DNA from: Bacteroidales bacterium
GTDB lineage: Bacteria; Bacteroidota; Bacteroidia; Bacteroidales; Muribaculaceae
Reading direction: 5' to 3'
Assembly (NCBI GenBank): GCA_019415705.1
Contig: DXYS01000092.1
Coordinates: 62,001-126,000 of the forward strand
DNA: 64,000 nucleotides
Within the stretch, counting starts at the first letter, position 1; each line of letters starts with the position of its first letter. The translations under genes were made by a program, and so were the position numbers. This document shows positions 28,077-36,818 of the stretch, piece after piece. The notes under the pieces are model-generated. The model ran no database searches, was not told the DNA's origin, and saw only the letters and a list, made by a program, of their open reading frames with translations.

Positions 28077-28119
28077 GCCTTGACAGAATCAGTTTTGACC
28101 GCGAGACACAGAATTATTG

Positions 28120-28127
28120 TAACTTTG
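28120..28127 (+). promoter_or_regulatory. Probable promoter of rnz
   Basis: TAACTTTG at -7 with TTG at 28095-28097, 22 nt apart, in the Bacteroidetes arrangement. The rnz ATG follows at 28149. Confidence 0.65.
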
Positions 28128-28148
28128 TAGACAAGACAATAATATAAA

Positions 28149-29063
28149 ATGGCAAATTTTCGCGTCAATATACTCGGCTGCGGCTCGGCGACACCCTCGC
28201 TGCGCCATCAGCCTGCGTGTCAGGTTATCGACTTCCGCGACAAACTTCTCATGGTCGACTGCGGCGAGGGCGCACAGCTCGCCATGATGCGACAACGCCT
28301 TAAATTCTCGCGTCTGAGCCAGATTTTCATCTCGCATCTCCACGGCGACCACTTCCTCGGGCTGCCCGGACTGTTGTCGACACTCGCCCTTCACGAGAAA
28401 GGCGGCGCGCTGACCATCAACGTCTTCGAGGAGGGCGCCGATATACTCAGCCGTATCATGGGAGTCTTCTGCCGCGAGACTTCATACGAAATCAAATACA
28501 ATATCATCCGCCCCGAGGCGGCTGTAATCTACGAAGACCATGCCCTGCGCGTCGAGACTTTTCCGCTCTATCACCGCGTCGACTGCGTCGGCTTCAAGTT
28601 TACCGAGCAGCCAAAGGTGCGCCACCTCAAAGGCGATATGATAAAGTTTCACAACATCCCCTACTCCCGTCTGCAGGCCATCAGAGAGGGAGCTGACTAC
28701 GTCACGCCTGACGGCCGCGTCATAGCCAACGCCCTGCTGACCTCCCCTGCCGACCCGTCAGTAAGCTACGCCTACTGCTCTGACACGATGTATGACGAGC
28801 GTGTCGCTCAGGCTGTCGGACCGGTCGACCTGCTCTATCACGAGGCGACCTACGCCGACAACTTCGCCCACAAAGCCGCTCCGCGCGGCCACTCCACAGC
28901 ACGCGACGCGGCGCGCATAGCCAAATTGGCCGGCGCCAAGCGCCTCGTCGTCGGCCACTTCTCAAAGGCTTATGACAACGACCAAGTCTTTGTCGACGAG
29001 GCCCGCGAGATATTTCCCGAAACCGTTGCCGCTCACGAAGGCATGACTATAGACTTGCTATGA
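28149..29063 (+). CDS. rnz: Ribonuclease Z
   Basis: A 304-residue metallo-beta-lactamase fold endonuclease that trims tRNA 3' ends. It shows NILGCGSATPS at the N-terminus, the metal-binding HLHGDH motif in ISHLHGDHFLGLPG, the YHEATY segment and VVGHFSKAYD with a further His ligand. Length matches the short bacterial form. Its stop overlaps the tadA ATG by 4 nt. Confidence 0.94.
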   Translation: MANFRVNILGCGSATPSLRHQPACQVIDFRDKLLMVDCGEGAQLAMMRQRLKFSRLSQIFISHLHGDHFLGLPGLLSTLALHEKGGALTINVFEEGADILSRIMGVFCRETSYEIKYNIIRPEAAVIYEDHALRVETFPLYHRVDCVGFKFTEQPKVRHLKGDMIKFHNIPYSRLQAIREGADYVTPDGRVIANALLTSPADPSVSYAYCSDTMYDERVAQAVGPVDLLYHEATYADNFAHKAAPRGHSTARDAARIAKLAGAKRLVVGHFSKAYDNDQVFVDEAREIFPETVAAHEGMTIDLL

Positions 29064-29509
29064 TTGAACTCGACAATGACCGCCGCTACATGCAGATGGC
29101 TCTGACAGAGGCACGCCGCGCCTGTGAGCTCGGCGAGATACCTGTCGGCGCCGTCATCGTGTCTAAAAACGGACGCATACTCGGCCGCGGCCATAATCTG
29201 ACCGAGGCCCTCGGCGACGTCACCGCCCACGCCGAGATACAGGCCATCACGGCAGCCGCTCAGGCCTTGGGCGGCAAATATCTGACAGACTGCACGCTCT
29301 ATGTCACCGTCGAGCCGTGTCTGATGTGCGCGGGCGCCATCGGATGGGCACAGATAAGCCGGGTGGTCATCGGCACTGACGACCCTCGCCGCGGCTACAG
29401 CACGTTGGTCAAGTCGTCGCCCTTCCATCCGCGCGCCACGGTCACGACGGGCGTCTGCGCCGACGAGTGCCGCGAGCTGATGCAATCATTTTTCAAGGCT
29501 CGAAGATAA
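29060..29509 (+). CDS. tadA: tRNA-specific adenosine deaminase (A34 to I)
   Basis: A 149-residue cytidine deaminase-like zinc enzyme. The HAE motif (in AHAEIQAI) and PCLMCAG provide the zinc ligands and catalytic Glu. TadA makes inosine at the wobble position of tRNA-Arg(ACG). Coupled by ATGA overlap to rnz, which also acts on tRNA. A general nucleoside deaminase cannot be excluded but the length and motifs fit TadA. Confidence 0.88.
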   Translation: MIELDNDRRYMQMALTEARRACELGEIPVGAVIVSKNGRILGRGHNLTEALGDVTAHAEIQAITAAAQALGGKYLTDCTLYVTVEPCLMCAGAIGWAQISRVVIGTDDPRRGYSTLVKSSPFHPRATVTTGVCADECRELMQSFFKARR

Positions 29510-29535
29510 TCTAAACAAATGTCAATCAACACAAA

Positions 29536-30684
29536 ATGAGATATTTCATCATAGCCGGCGAGGCATCCGGCGACCTGCACGGCGCCGCACTCATCGAGGC
29601 CCTGCGCGCCGAGGACCCCGAGGCCGAGTTTACTTTTCTCGGCGGCGACCGCATGACCGCGGCTGCAGGTTGCGAGCCCGTCATCCACAACCGCGACATG
29701 GCCTTTATGGGCTTCAGCGAAGTGCTTCGCAATCTCGGCAAAATCTTCGGCAACATGCGCCGCACCCGCCGCGCACTTGCCGCGAGCGGTGCCGACTGCC
29801 TGATACTGATTGACTACCCGTCGTTCAATCTCAAGGTGGCCAAAACGGCAAAAAAACTCGGGCTGCCGGTCTACTATTACATCTCGCCCAAGATATGGGC
29901 GTGGAAAGAGTGGCGCGTCAAAGCCATTAAGAAGACTGTCGACCGTATGTTCTCCATTCTGCCCTTTGAGAAAGATTTCTATGCGCGCCACGACTACGCG
30001 ATAGATTACGTGGGAAACCCGTCGGTCGAAGAGATTGACGCGCTGCGGCCGCATCTTGCCTCACGCGCTGATTTTCTGAGCCGTTGGGGCCTGCGCGACC
30101 GTCCCATAATCGCCCTGCTGCCGGGCAGCCGCCTCGGCGAGATACGTTGCAACCTGCCGCTGATGATTGAGGCGTCAGACCGCTTTCCGCAGTACCGCGC
30201 GGTCATAGCCGGCGCGCCCGGCATCGCTGACGAGGTCTATGCCGCCTACAGCGACCTGCCCGTGGTGCGCGACGCCACTTATGACCTGCTCGCCAACAGC
30301 CGCGCCGCCATCGTCACCTCGGGCACGGCAACTTTGGAGACCGCCCTTTTAGGCGTGCCGCAGGTCGTCGTCTACCACTCCAACGGCTCAAAACTCGCCT
30401 ATAAGATAATGCGCCGCTTCATCAAGGTCGACTACATCTCGCTGCCCAATCTCATCGTCGACCGCCCGATGCTCAGCGAACTGATACTACATAACTGCAC
30501 CACCGACACCATCGCAGACAGCCTGACGCCGCTGCTGCGCGACGGCGAGGCCCGAAGCGCCATGCTCGAGGGCTACGACGAGATGCGCCGCCGCCTCGGC
30601 GACTCCACAGCCGCCGTCACCACCGCCCGTCTGCTGGTCGACGACCTCCGAAAACGTAAAACCTCAAAAAATGATTTCTTCTAA
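29536..30684 (+). CDS. lpxB: Lipid-A-disaccharide synthase
   Basis: A 382-residue GT19 glycosyltransferase that joins UDP-2,3-diacylglucosamine with lipid X to form the lipid A disaccharide at the inner membrane. The N-terminus IIAGEASGDLHGA is diagnostic, with SPKIWAWKEWRVKAIKK and LLPGSRLGEI further on. The downstream phosphatase gene starts 14 nt before its stop, so the two are coupled. Confidence 0.95.
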   Translation: MRYFIIAGEASGDLHGAALIEALRAEDPEAEFTFLGGDRMTAAAGCEPVIHNRDMAFMGFSEVLRNLGKIFGNMRRTRRALAASGADCLILIDYPSFNLKVAKTAKKLGLPVYYYISPKIWAWKEWRVKAIKKTVDRMFSILPFEKDFYARHDYAIDYVGNPSVEEIDALRPHLASRADFLSRWGLRDRPIIALLPGSRLGEIRCNLPLMIEASDRFPQYRAVIAGAPGIADEVYAAYSDLPVVRDATYDLLANSRAAIVTSGTATLETALLGVPQVVVYHSNGSKLAYKIMRRFIKVDYISLPNLIVDRPMLSELILHNCTTDTIADSLTPLLRDGEARSAMLEGYDEMRRRLGDSTAAVTTARLLVDDLRKRKTSKNDFF

Positions 30685-31198
30685 GATAAGCCCCTCGACC
30701 GCGCGCCTCATCGAGCGCCTGCGCGCTAAAGACCATATATCGATACTCTTTGTCTGCCTCGGCAATATCTGCCGCTCGCCGGCTGCCGAAGGCGTCATGC
30801 AAGCCTTAGTCGACGAGGAGGGCGCAGCCGCGCGCTTCACCATCGACAGCGCCGGCACGGGCAACTATCACATCGGCAATCTGCCGGACCGACGCATGAG
30901 GATACATGCGCGCCGCCGCGGCTACGAACTGACACACCGCTGCCGTCAGGTACGCGCCTATGACTTCGACGATTTCGATATCATCGTGGCAATGGACGCC
31001 TCAAACGAACGCAACCTGCGGCGCATAGCCCCGTCGCCCGAGGCCGAAGCGAAAATCGTGCAGATGGCCGAGTTTGTCGACATCGCCTCGCGCTACGACC
31101 ACATCCCCGACCCCTACTATGAAGGTGCAGAGGGCTTTGAGCTCGTCCTCGACCTGCTCCAGTCGGCCTGCCGCAACCTCTACGACACGCTGAAATAA
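30671..31198 (+). CDS. Low-molecular-weight protein tyrosine phosphatase
   Basis: A 175-residue LMW-PTP. The P-loop CLGNICRS (CX5R) starts at about residue 30 and the general-acid Asp lies in IPDPYYEGAEGF near the C-terminus. Such enzymes dephosphorylate tyrosine kinases of polysaccharide export or low-molecular-weight phosphoesters; the substrate is unknown. It carries about 25 extra residues before the P-loop compared with the usual form; an internal start cannot be excluded. It overlaps lpxB by 14 nt. Confidence 0.88.
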   Translation: MISSKISPSTARLIERLRAKDHISILFVCLGNICRSPAAEGVMQALVDEEGAAARFTIDSAGTGNYHIGNLPDRRMRIHARRRGYELTHRCRQVRAYDFDDFDIIVAMDASNERNLRRIAPSPEAEAKIVQMAEFVDIASRYDHIPDPYYEGAEGFELVLDLLQSACRNLYDTLK

Positions 31199-31263
31199 AA
31201 CGACTCAGGCGCATGTTTTTCAAAAAACTTTGCGCGAAATATTGTACTTGCCGGAAAAAGTTG

Positions 31264-31271
31264 TAACTTTG
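31264..31271 (+). promoter_or_regulatory. Promoter -7 element of the SRP RNA gene
   Basis: TAACTTTG directly before the RNA 5' end, with a TTG about 20 nt upstream in TACTTGCCGG. The transcript would start about 5 nt downstream, at the first base of the terminal stem. Confidence 0.7.
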
Positions 31272-31275
31272 CATC

Positions 31276-31371
31276 GGGTAAGTCCTACACGACCAGCTCC
31301 CTGAGAATCCCCCAGGTCTTGACCGAAGCAAGGGTATCAGGTTGTAGCGGTGCGATGTAGTAAGCTTACCC
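31276..31371 (+). ncRNA. ffs: Signal recognition particle 4.5S RNA
   Basis: About 96 nt. GGGTAAG at the 5' end pairs with CTTACCC at the 3' end (31365-31371). The conserved apical SRP core is visible as CCCAGGTCTTGACCGAAGC followed by AAGGGTATCAGG, matching the CAGGTC-GGAA-GCA pattern and opposing internal loop of bacterial 4.5S RNA; the tetraloop is TGAC here rather than GGAA, a small difference from E. coli. A run of six T (31372-31377) follows as terminator. The RNA binds Ffh for co-translational membrane targeting. Confidence 0.88.
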
Positions 31372-31377
31372 TTTTTT

Positions 31378-31592
31378 GTGCCCTGTCGGAGGGGGCTGCC
31401 TAAGCTGACGTAGCGCCCCACAGGGACGGTCTATGACCCCGACTGTGACGGCGTGGCCGCCGGCAGCCTCGGCCTCTTGGAGCATCGGAACAATCCCCGC
31501 GACAAACACTACGACGCCATCGATTTGCAGTATATCAGGCTGTAGAGTAAAGTCTTTAAGGTCCTTAAGGGCGTTAAGGTCCTTAGTGAGCA
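31378..31592. other. Gap between SRP RNA and GH43 gene
   Basis: No convincing gene was found. A minus-strand frame of 75 codons (GTG start at 31593) runs through it but its end overlaps the SRP terminator and its first part is only a translated short repeat. The right part holds the TTAAGGTC-type repeat described separately. The left part contains a short hairpin around CCCTGTCGG / CCACAGGG (31381-31427). Confidence 0.5.
31548..31578. repeat. TTTAAGGTC short tandem-like repeat, copy 1
   Basis: The stretch TAAAGTCTTTAAGGTC (31548-31563), then CTTAAGG and GTTAAGGTCCTTAG, repeats a TTAAGGnC unit in both orientations. The same 16-mer occurs at 41569-41584, so this is an interspersed intergenic motif. 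Confidence 0.6.
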
Positions 31593-33134
31593 CTATCTAT
31601 ACTCCACTCTGAAGAAGTCGAAGGCGGCGGGGGCGGTCGAGGGGCCGGAGTGGTAGAGGCCGGGGCGGGTGACGCGGTCCCAGCGGTTGAGGCTGCGCAG
31701 GGTTTCATCAGAGAGCCCGTCGAGCGCTATGCGGTGCCACCGGCGGCCGTCATCGCTCCACTCAAAGTCGCGCGCAAGTCCACCCTCGACATTTATGCAC
31801 AGATACGGCCTGTCAACAGGCGCGGCAATATCGGCCAGCACCTGCTCACGACCGTTGACGCGCAGAGTAATCATCAGCCGGTGTCCTGTCATGCCGTAAA
31901 TCAGCGCATAATTTTCGTCACCATATAGCGTCAGGGCCTGTGTCGATGACGTGCGGCCCGCGGGGCGCGTCGAAATGCTGTAGGTCGGACGGGCGGGACG
32001 CACGCAGAGCGCGGCTCCGTCGGCCGTGGCAGTCAGCGGACGTCCGCTCAGCAGCAAGCGACCGCCGCGGCAGACAGCCTTGACGTCTGAGTACGGATAA
32101 TTCCAGCTCCAGTCTACGCGCAAAGTGTCAGAGTCAAATCCATCATAGAAATCGCACACCCCACCCTGCGCGCGGCAGCCGGCCGGCGCCGTTACAGACA
32201 CACGGGCATCATCACCGCCGACAAAACGCGGCCACAGGTCGTCGCCCATCTCCATGCGGTAGATTACGGGCTGACGACCGCAGAGGAAGTCGTCGCCCTC
32301 CATGTAGGCGTGACAGAGGTAATAGCGCTCGCCCTCGGGCGTGGTCACAAGTGTGCCGTGGCCGACTGATTTTATCTCGTCGTTGCCGCCGTGGAGTATC
32401 GGATTGGCCGGACAGCGCTCATAGGGGCCCTCCACGCGGCGAGAGCGGGCGGCCGAGACGGCGTAGTCACTGTTGAAGCCGCAACAGTTGCGTATCGAAT
32501 AAAGTATATAGTAATAGTCACCCTCGCGGAACATCAACTGACCCTCCATCAGAGTGTGCTCGTCGTCTCGCATCAGCGTGAAGGGCTCACCGACAGTCGA
32601 GAGGCAGTCGTCGCCGAGACGCGCGGCCATCAGTTCGATGGGCCGAGGGTCAAGACCGTAGGCTTTCCACGAGATATAGCGGCGACCGTCGCCGTCGTCA
32701 AAAACATAAGCGTCGATGGCCTCGCTGCCATGCACGACAATCGGTCCGCGATCAGTGTAAGGCCCCTCAGGGCGATCGGCCACGGCCACGCCGATATAGG
32801 AATGTGAGTCAGAGGCGCGCCGGGCCGTGTAATAGACAAAATATCGGCCGTCAATGGCAACAATCTCCGGCGCCCAAAACGACGAGACGGTCCACTCGGG
32901 CTTGCGGTCGAAGACATGCCCGACATGGGTCCAGTTGACCAAGTCACGCGAGCGATAAATGGGATAATGAGGCGCCCACTCCGACGATGTGCCGGTGGCG
33001 TAATAGACACTGTCGACACGTATTACCGACGGGTCGGGCAGGTCGCCGTGTATCACCGGGTTAGTGACCGTCCGGGCCGCCGGCTCGAGCGATGAGAGTG
33101 ACAACAAAACCGAAAGCAGGAGCTTATATTTCAT
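31593..33134 (-). CDS. Secreted GH43-family glycoside hydrolase
   Basis: A 513-residue protein with a signal peptide (about 1-20), then a five-bladed propeller GH43 domain (about 22-310) and a C-terminal concanavalin-like domain (about 325-513). Catalytic residues visible are Asp34 in LPDPSVIR (base), the Asp in IDAYVFDDGDG (pKa modulator) and the Glu in MEGQLMFREG (acid). GH43 enzymes release arabinose or xylose from plant glycans; exact specificity is unknown. The ATG at 33134 was chosen because it gives the signal peptide; longer in-frame starts do not. It stands alone, not in a polysaccharide utilization locus. Confidence 0.88.
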   Translation of the reverse strand: MKYKLLLSVLLSLSSLEPAARTVTNPVIHGDLPDPSVIRVDSVYYATGTSSEWAPHYPIYRSRDLVNWTHVGHVFDRKPEWTVSSFWAPEIVAIDGRYFVYYTARRASDSHSYIGVAVADRPEGPYTDRGPIVVHGSEAIDAYVFDDGDGRRYISWKAYGLDPRPIELMAARLGDDCLSTVGEPFTLMRDDEHTLMEGQLMFREGDYYYILYSIRNCCGFNSDYAVSAARSRRVEGPYERCPANPILHGGNDEIKSVGHGTLVTTPEGERYYLCHAYMEGDDFLCGRQPVIYRMEMGDDLWPRFVGGDDARVSVTAPAGCRAQGGVCDFYDGFDSDTLRVDWSWNYPYSDVKAVCRGGRLLLSGRPLTATADGAALCVRPARPTYSISTRPAGRTSSTQALTLYGDENYALIYGMTGHRLMITLRVNGREQVLADIAAPVDRPYLCINVEGGLARDFEWSDDGRRWHRIALDGLSDETLRSLNRWDRVTRPGLYHSGPSTAPAAFDFFRVEYR

Positions 33135-33229
33135 GGCATCGTAAATTAAGGCTGTGTGATGAATAAAGATTGGCAACTCCAAAGTTAATTCAAATTTCTC
33201 TCCCATGCCAAAGGTATGGACATAAAATT

Positions 33230-33263
33230 AGCGGAGGCTCCGCCTGACGGCGATGCCTCCGCT
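33230..33263 (-). terminator. Hairpin terminator of gapA
   Basis: AGCGGAGGC (33230-33238) pairs with GCCTCCGCT (33255-33263); on the minus strand TAATTTTATG follows. It lies 25 nt after the gapA stop. Confidence 0.7.
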
Positions 33264-33287
33264 GTGTTTTATAAGTGTCGCGACTGA

Positions 33288-34319
33288 TTAGCCGTTGTAC
33301 TTAACCATAGTGGCGATGAGGTCGAGGACTTTGTTAGAGTAGCCGATCTCGTTGTCATACCAAGAAACAACTTTTACGAAGTTGTCGGTCAGGTAAACAC
33401 CTGCGTTGGCGTCGAAGATAGATGTGCGGGTATCGCCGAGGAAGTCGCTCGAAACGACTGCGTCTTCGGTGTAGCCGAGCACGCCTTTGAGCTCGCCTTC
33501 TGCAGCCTCTTTCATGGCAGCGCAGATAGCCTCTTTTGTAGCGGGTTTAGCGAGGTTGACAGTCAGGTCGACAACAGATACGTCGAGGGTGGGGACACGC
33601 ATCGAGATACCGGTCAGTTTGCCGTTGAGTTCGGGAAGAACTTTACCTACAGCCTTGGCAGCACCTGTCGAAGAGGGGATGATGTTGCCCGAAGCAGCAC
33701 GGCCGCCGCGCCAGTCTTTCATTGAAGGACCGTCAACAGTTTTCTGAGTAGCTGTTGTAGAGTGAACGGTTGTCATAAGACCTGTAACGATGCCGAATTT
33801 GTCGTTGAGGACTTTGGCGATGGGGGCGAGACAGTTTGTGGTGCAAGATGCGTTAGAAACGATCTTCTGACCTGCGTAGGTCTTGTCGTTTACGCCGCAT
33901 ACAAACATAGGAGCAGCAGGAAGTGCGCCTTCGCCGTCAGCTTTTTTAGAGGGAGCTGAAAGTACAACGTATTTAGCGCCGGCCTCGAGGTGAGCCTGAG
34001 CTTTTTCTTGAGTAAGGAAAAGACCTGTTGACTCGACAACGTATTCAGCACCTACTGCACCCCAAGCGATTTCTTTCGGGTCGCGGCAAGCTGTTACGCG
34101 GATGTGTTTGCCGTTAACGATGAGCTCGCTTTTCTCGAGGTCATAGTCAACAGTGCCGTCAAACTGACCGTGCATTGTGTCATACTTGAGCATGTAAGCC
34201 ATGTAGTCAACGGGGAGAAGGTCGTTGATGGCAACTACTTCGATGTCATTGCGTTTGGTCGAGGCGCGGAAGACAAAGCGACCGATACGGCCAAAACCGT
34301 TAATACCTATTTTTGTCAT
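33288..34319 (-). CDS. gapA: Glyceraldehyde-3-phosphate dehydrogenase
   Basis: A 343-residue glycolytic enzyme with the NAD-binding INGFGRIGRFVFR start, the catalytic Cys in SNASCTTNCLAP and the C-terminal SWYDNEIGYSNKVLD. Codon use is visibly different from neighbours (less GC-rich, fewer rare codons), as expected for a highly expressed gene. It is monocistronic, between its own promoter and terminator. Confidence 0.97.
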   Translation of the reverse strand: MTKIGINGFGRIGRFVFRASTKRNDIEVVAINDLLPVDYMAYMLKYDTMHGQFDGTVDYDLEKSELIVNGKHIRVTACRDPKEIAWGAVGAEYVVESTGLFLTQEKAQAHLEAGAKYVVLSAPSKKADGEGALPAAPMFVCGVNDKTYAGQKIVSNASCTTNCLAPIAKVLNDKFGIVTGLMTTVHSTTATQKTVDGPSMKDWRGGRAASGNIIPSSTGAAKAVGKVLPELNGKLTGISMRVPTLDVSVVDLTVNLAKPATKEAICAAMKEAAEGELKGVLGYTEDAVVSSDFLGDTRTSIFDANAGVYLTDNFVKVVSWYDNEIGYSNKVLDLIATMVKYNG

Positions 34320-34402
34320 AATTTTAAAATAATATTGGGTTATGAATTAATCAGTTATGTCGTTGTTTTATGTGTTTGCCCGGGTCTATCGCCTGAGCGC
34401 CA

Positions 34403-34410
34403 CAAAATTA
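34403..34410 (-). promoter_or_regulatory. Probable -7 element of gapA
   Basis: Minus-strand TAATTTTG, about 85 nt before the gapA ATG. Confidence 0.6.
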
Positions 34411-34525
34411 CTACATTTTTCGTGAATTACATAAATTTTTCTCTAAAAAGGTGAGCAATCTCTGTTAAAAATAGTAGAAAGGGGTCAAGATTAAAATAAA
34501 TTTGTGTTTATATAAGAGTAATTAG

Positions 34526-34533
34526 TATTTTTG
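34526..34533 (+). promoter_or_regulatory. Probable -7 element of mscL
   Basis: TATTTTTG followed by CAAATG, 65 nt before the mscL ATG. It probably also drives aroK and the two genes after it. Confidence 0.55.
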
Positions 34534-34597
34534 CAAATGACATCCCGACAGACAGGGCGTGTCATAGCGATTCTTATTCACTATAATACTGAATATT

Positions 34598-35029
34598 ATG
34601 AAGAAATTCTTACAGGAGTTCAAAGAGTTTGCCATGAAGGGCAACGTTGTCGACATGGCTATCGGTGTTATCATCGGCGCTGCTTTCGGCAAAATCGTTT
34701 CGTCGCTCGTCAACGACATCATCATGCCGGCTATCGGCGTCCTCACAGGCGGCATCAACTTCAGCGAGTATAAATTTGTCATCCAGAAAGGCGTGACCGA
34801 GGGCACGGAAGTCATCACTCCGGAAGTAGCCATCACATGGGGCGCTTTCGTGCAGACTATCTTTGACTTCCTCATCGTAGCATTCTGCATCTTCCTTGCC
34901 ATCAAGGCCATGAACCGTTTCAAACGCAAAGCCGAGGAAGCTCCCGCACCCGAGGCTCCCGCCGGACCGACCGACACCGAACTGCTCACCGAAATCCGCG
35001 ACCTTCTCAAAAAACAGGCTGAGAAATAA
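34598..35029 (+). CDS. mscL: Large-conductance mechanosensitive channel
   Basis: A 143-residue pentameric inner-membrane channel that opens on membrane tension and protects from osmotic downshock. The N-terminus MKKFLQEFKEFAMKGNVVDM and the first membrane helix AIGVIIGAAFGKIVSSLVND are diagnostic; a second helix lies at about residues 82-105. The C-terminus has an Ala/Pro linker before a short coiled coil. The last base of its TAA is the first base of the aroK ATG. Confidence 0.96.
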   Translation: MKKFLQEFKEFAMKGNVVDMAIGVIIGAAFGKIVSSLVNDIIMPAIGVLTGGINFSEYKFVIQKGVTEGTEVITPEVAITWGAFVQTIFDFLIVAFCIFLAIKAMNRFKRKAEEAPAPEAPAGPTDTELLTEIRDLLKKQAEK

Positions 35030-35601
35030 TGGCTGACGAAACGTCAACCACAGCGTCAACCCGGCGCCGGCCTATATTTCTTATAGGATTCATGGCGTCG
35101 GGCAAGACTACGCTCGGTCACGCCGTAGCCGCCGCTACAGGCATAGGTTTTGTCGATTTGGACGATTACATCGTCAGTCACGAAGGACGGTCGATAACGG
35201 AGATTTTTGCCGACGGAGGCGAGGCGGCTTTCCGCCGTGCCGAACGCAGCGCTTTGGAGTCTCTGCTCAGTGAACCTGCGGCCCCCGGACTCATCGCCTG
35301 CGGAGGAGGCACACCATGTTTCGGCGACAATCTCGAGCTTATGGACTCATGCGGGCAGACCGTGTGGTTAGACGCTCCGGTCAACATTATAGTCAGCCGA
35401 CTCAAGGAGGCGCGCAGCGAACGTCCGCTCGTCGCATCGCTCTCTGACGACGAACTCGCCGGTCATGTCTGTGCACGCCTCGACGAACGGCGTCCATATT
35501 ACAGCCGTGCAGCCTCACGGTTTGACAGCGGCCGCTTAGACACGCCCGAACAGATTGACGAGTCTGTCAGTCAGTTCATCAAACGATTTTTAAAAGACTA
35601 A
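35029..35601 (+). CDS. aroK: Shikimate kinase
   Basis: A 190-residue kinase for the fifth step of the chorismate pathway. The P-loop GFMASGKTTLG lies at about residue 20, with the shikimate-binding VDLDDYI and CGGGTPCF motifs and ERRPYYSRAA near the C-terminus. It overlaps mscL by one base. Confidence 0.93.
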   Translation: MADETSTTASTRRRPIFLIGFMASGKTTLGHAVAAATGIGFVDLDDYIVSHEGRSITEIFADGGEAAFRRAERSALESLLSEPAAPGLIACGGGTPCFGDNLELMDSCGQTVWLDAPVNIIVSRLKEARSERPLVASLSDDELAGHVCARLDERRPYYSRAASRFDSGRLDTPEQIDESVSQFIKRFLKD

Positions 35602-35623
35602 CATTCATAAACTCCACCAAAAA

Positions 35624-36808
35624 ATGTCAGCCGGTCAACCCACCCCGCTCGAACAGCTGCTGCGCGCGGCCACATCACAACGCTCGACATCGATAGGTCT
35701 TCCTGCTCCACCGCAAGGCGGCTCTGAACGCCGCTTCCCGCTGACACCCGAGGCCGCCGGCATACTCGTCGACCGTGGATTCAACATCAAGGTTGAGAGC
35801 GGCGCCGCAGACCTCATCCATTATGACAACGCCGCCTACAACCGTCAGGGCGTCGCCATCACCGACCGCGCCGAAACACTGCGCTGCGACATCATCATCA
35901 GCCTGCCCGCAATACGCGAGGCCGACGTGCGTCACATGCGCCGCGGCGCTCTGTTGCTGACATTCTCGCATTATGAATCACAGTCTCCGCAGGCCATCAA
36001 GGCCCTGCTCGCCAAATCCATAACCACCGTCGCGCTCGACCGCATAGGCAACCCCGAGGGACAGCACCCGTTTGCCGACATACTACGCGAAATCGACGGC
36101 CGCGCCGCAATAGCCATAGCGTCGTCACTGCTTGCCGACGCGGTCCACGGCAAAGGCATCCTGCTCGGCGGTGTCGCCGGCATCGTACCCTGCGAGGTCA
36201 CGGTCATAGGCGCCGATCTGGCCGGTCTGGCCGCCGTACGCTCGGTCATGGGACTCGGAGCAACCGCACGTCTCTTTGACGACGACGTCTACCGGTTGCG
36301 CCGCGCATCCGACAGTCTCGGGCCGGCCGTCATCACGTCGGCGCTACATCCGCGCGTCTTCGAGTCGGCGTTGCGCACAGCCGACATCGTCGTCGCGTCG
36401 ACTCTGCGACGACGTGTAAACATCGGCTCCGATCTCGTAGCAGCCATGAAGCGCGGCGTGATAGTCTTTGACCTCGAGCCGGGCTCGGGCGCATCATTTC
36501 CGTCACTCGCCACTGTCGATCTGGCCGAAGCATCGGCTACCGACAACAGTCCCGGCGCGCAGTGTCGCATTTGCTACGTCAACGCCGGCAGCGCTGTACC
36601 GCGCACGGCAGCCATGGCGCTGAGCAACGCACTGCTGGCTCTAATAGACGAACTCATCGAGTGTGACTCGGCGGTCAATGCGCTCAAACTCATTCCCGGC
36701 CTCAGAGGCGCCGCCATGACATTCTTGGGCAAACCGGTCGATGCAGCTACAGCACGTCTTGTCGGCTGCCGCCCCGTCGACATCAGCCTGCTGCTGCAAT
36801 TTTCATAA
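35624..36808 (+). CDS. Alanine dehydrogenase / PNT-like protein, divergent
   Basis: A 394-residue protein with the two-domain fold of alanine dehydrogenase and transhydrogenase alpha subunits: ERRFPLTPEAAGILVDRG (pyruvate-site Arg), LLLTFSHYE (active-site His) and a Rossmann segment VTVIGADLAGLAAVRSVMG. By hand alignment with B. subtilis Ald, the catalytic Lys (KVKEP) is replaced by SLPAI and the catalytic Asp by DLEPGS, and the GGGVVG loop is altered to GADLAG. It may therefore have lost alanine dehydrogenase activity or act on another substrate. Between aroK and rnhA, probably one operon. Confidence 0.75.
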   Translation: MSAGQPTPLEQLLRAATSQRSTSIGLPAPPQGGSERRFPLTPEAAGILVDRGFNIKVESGAADLIHYDNAAYNRQGVAITDRAETLRCDIIISLPAIREADVRHMRRGALLLTFSHYESQSPQAIKALLAKSITTVALDRIGNPEGQHPFADILREIDGRAAIAIASSLLADAVHGKGILLGGVAGIVPCEVTVIGADLAGLAAVRSVMGLGATARLFDDDVYRLRRASDSLGPAVITSALHPRVFESALRTADIVVASTLRRRVNIGSDLVAAMKRGVIVFDLEPGSGASFPSLATVDLAEASATDNSPGAQCRICYVNAGSAVPRTAAMALSNALLALIDELIECDSAVNALKLIPGLRGAAMTFLGKPVDAATARLVGCRPVDISLLLQFS

Positions 36809-36818
36809 CCATCGGAAC

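Noticed and set aside
31366..31593. 75-codon minus-strand frame between SRP RNA and GH43
   Set aside because: It overlaps the SRP terminator, starts with a translated TTAAGG repeat and uses a GTG start inside the GH43 stop region; no family resemblance.
34598..35059. Minus-strand open frame covering mscL
   Set aside because: Shadow of the conserved mscL; product has no membrane segments or motifs.
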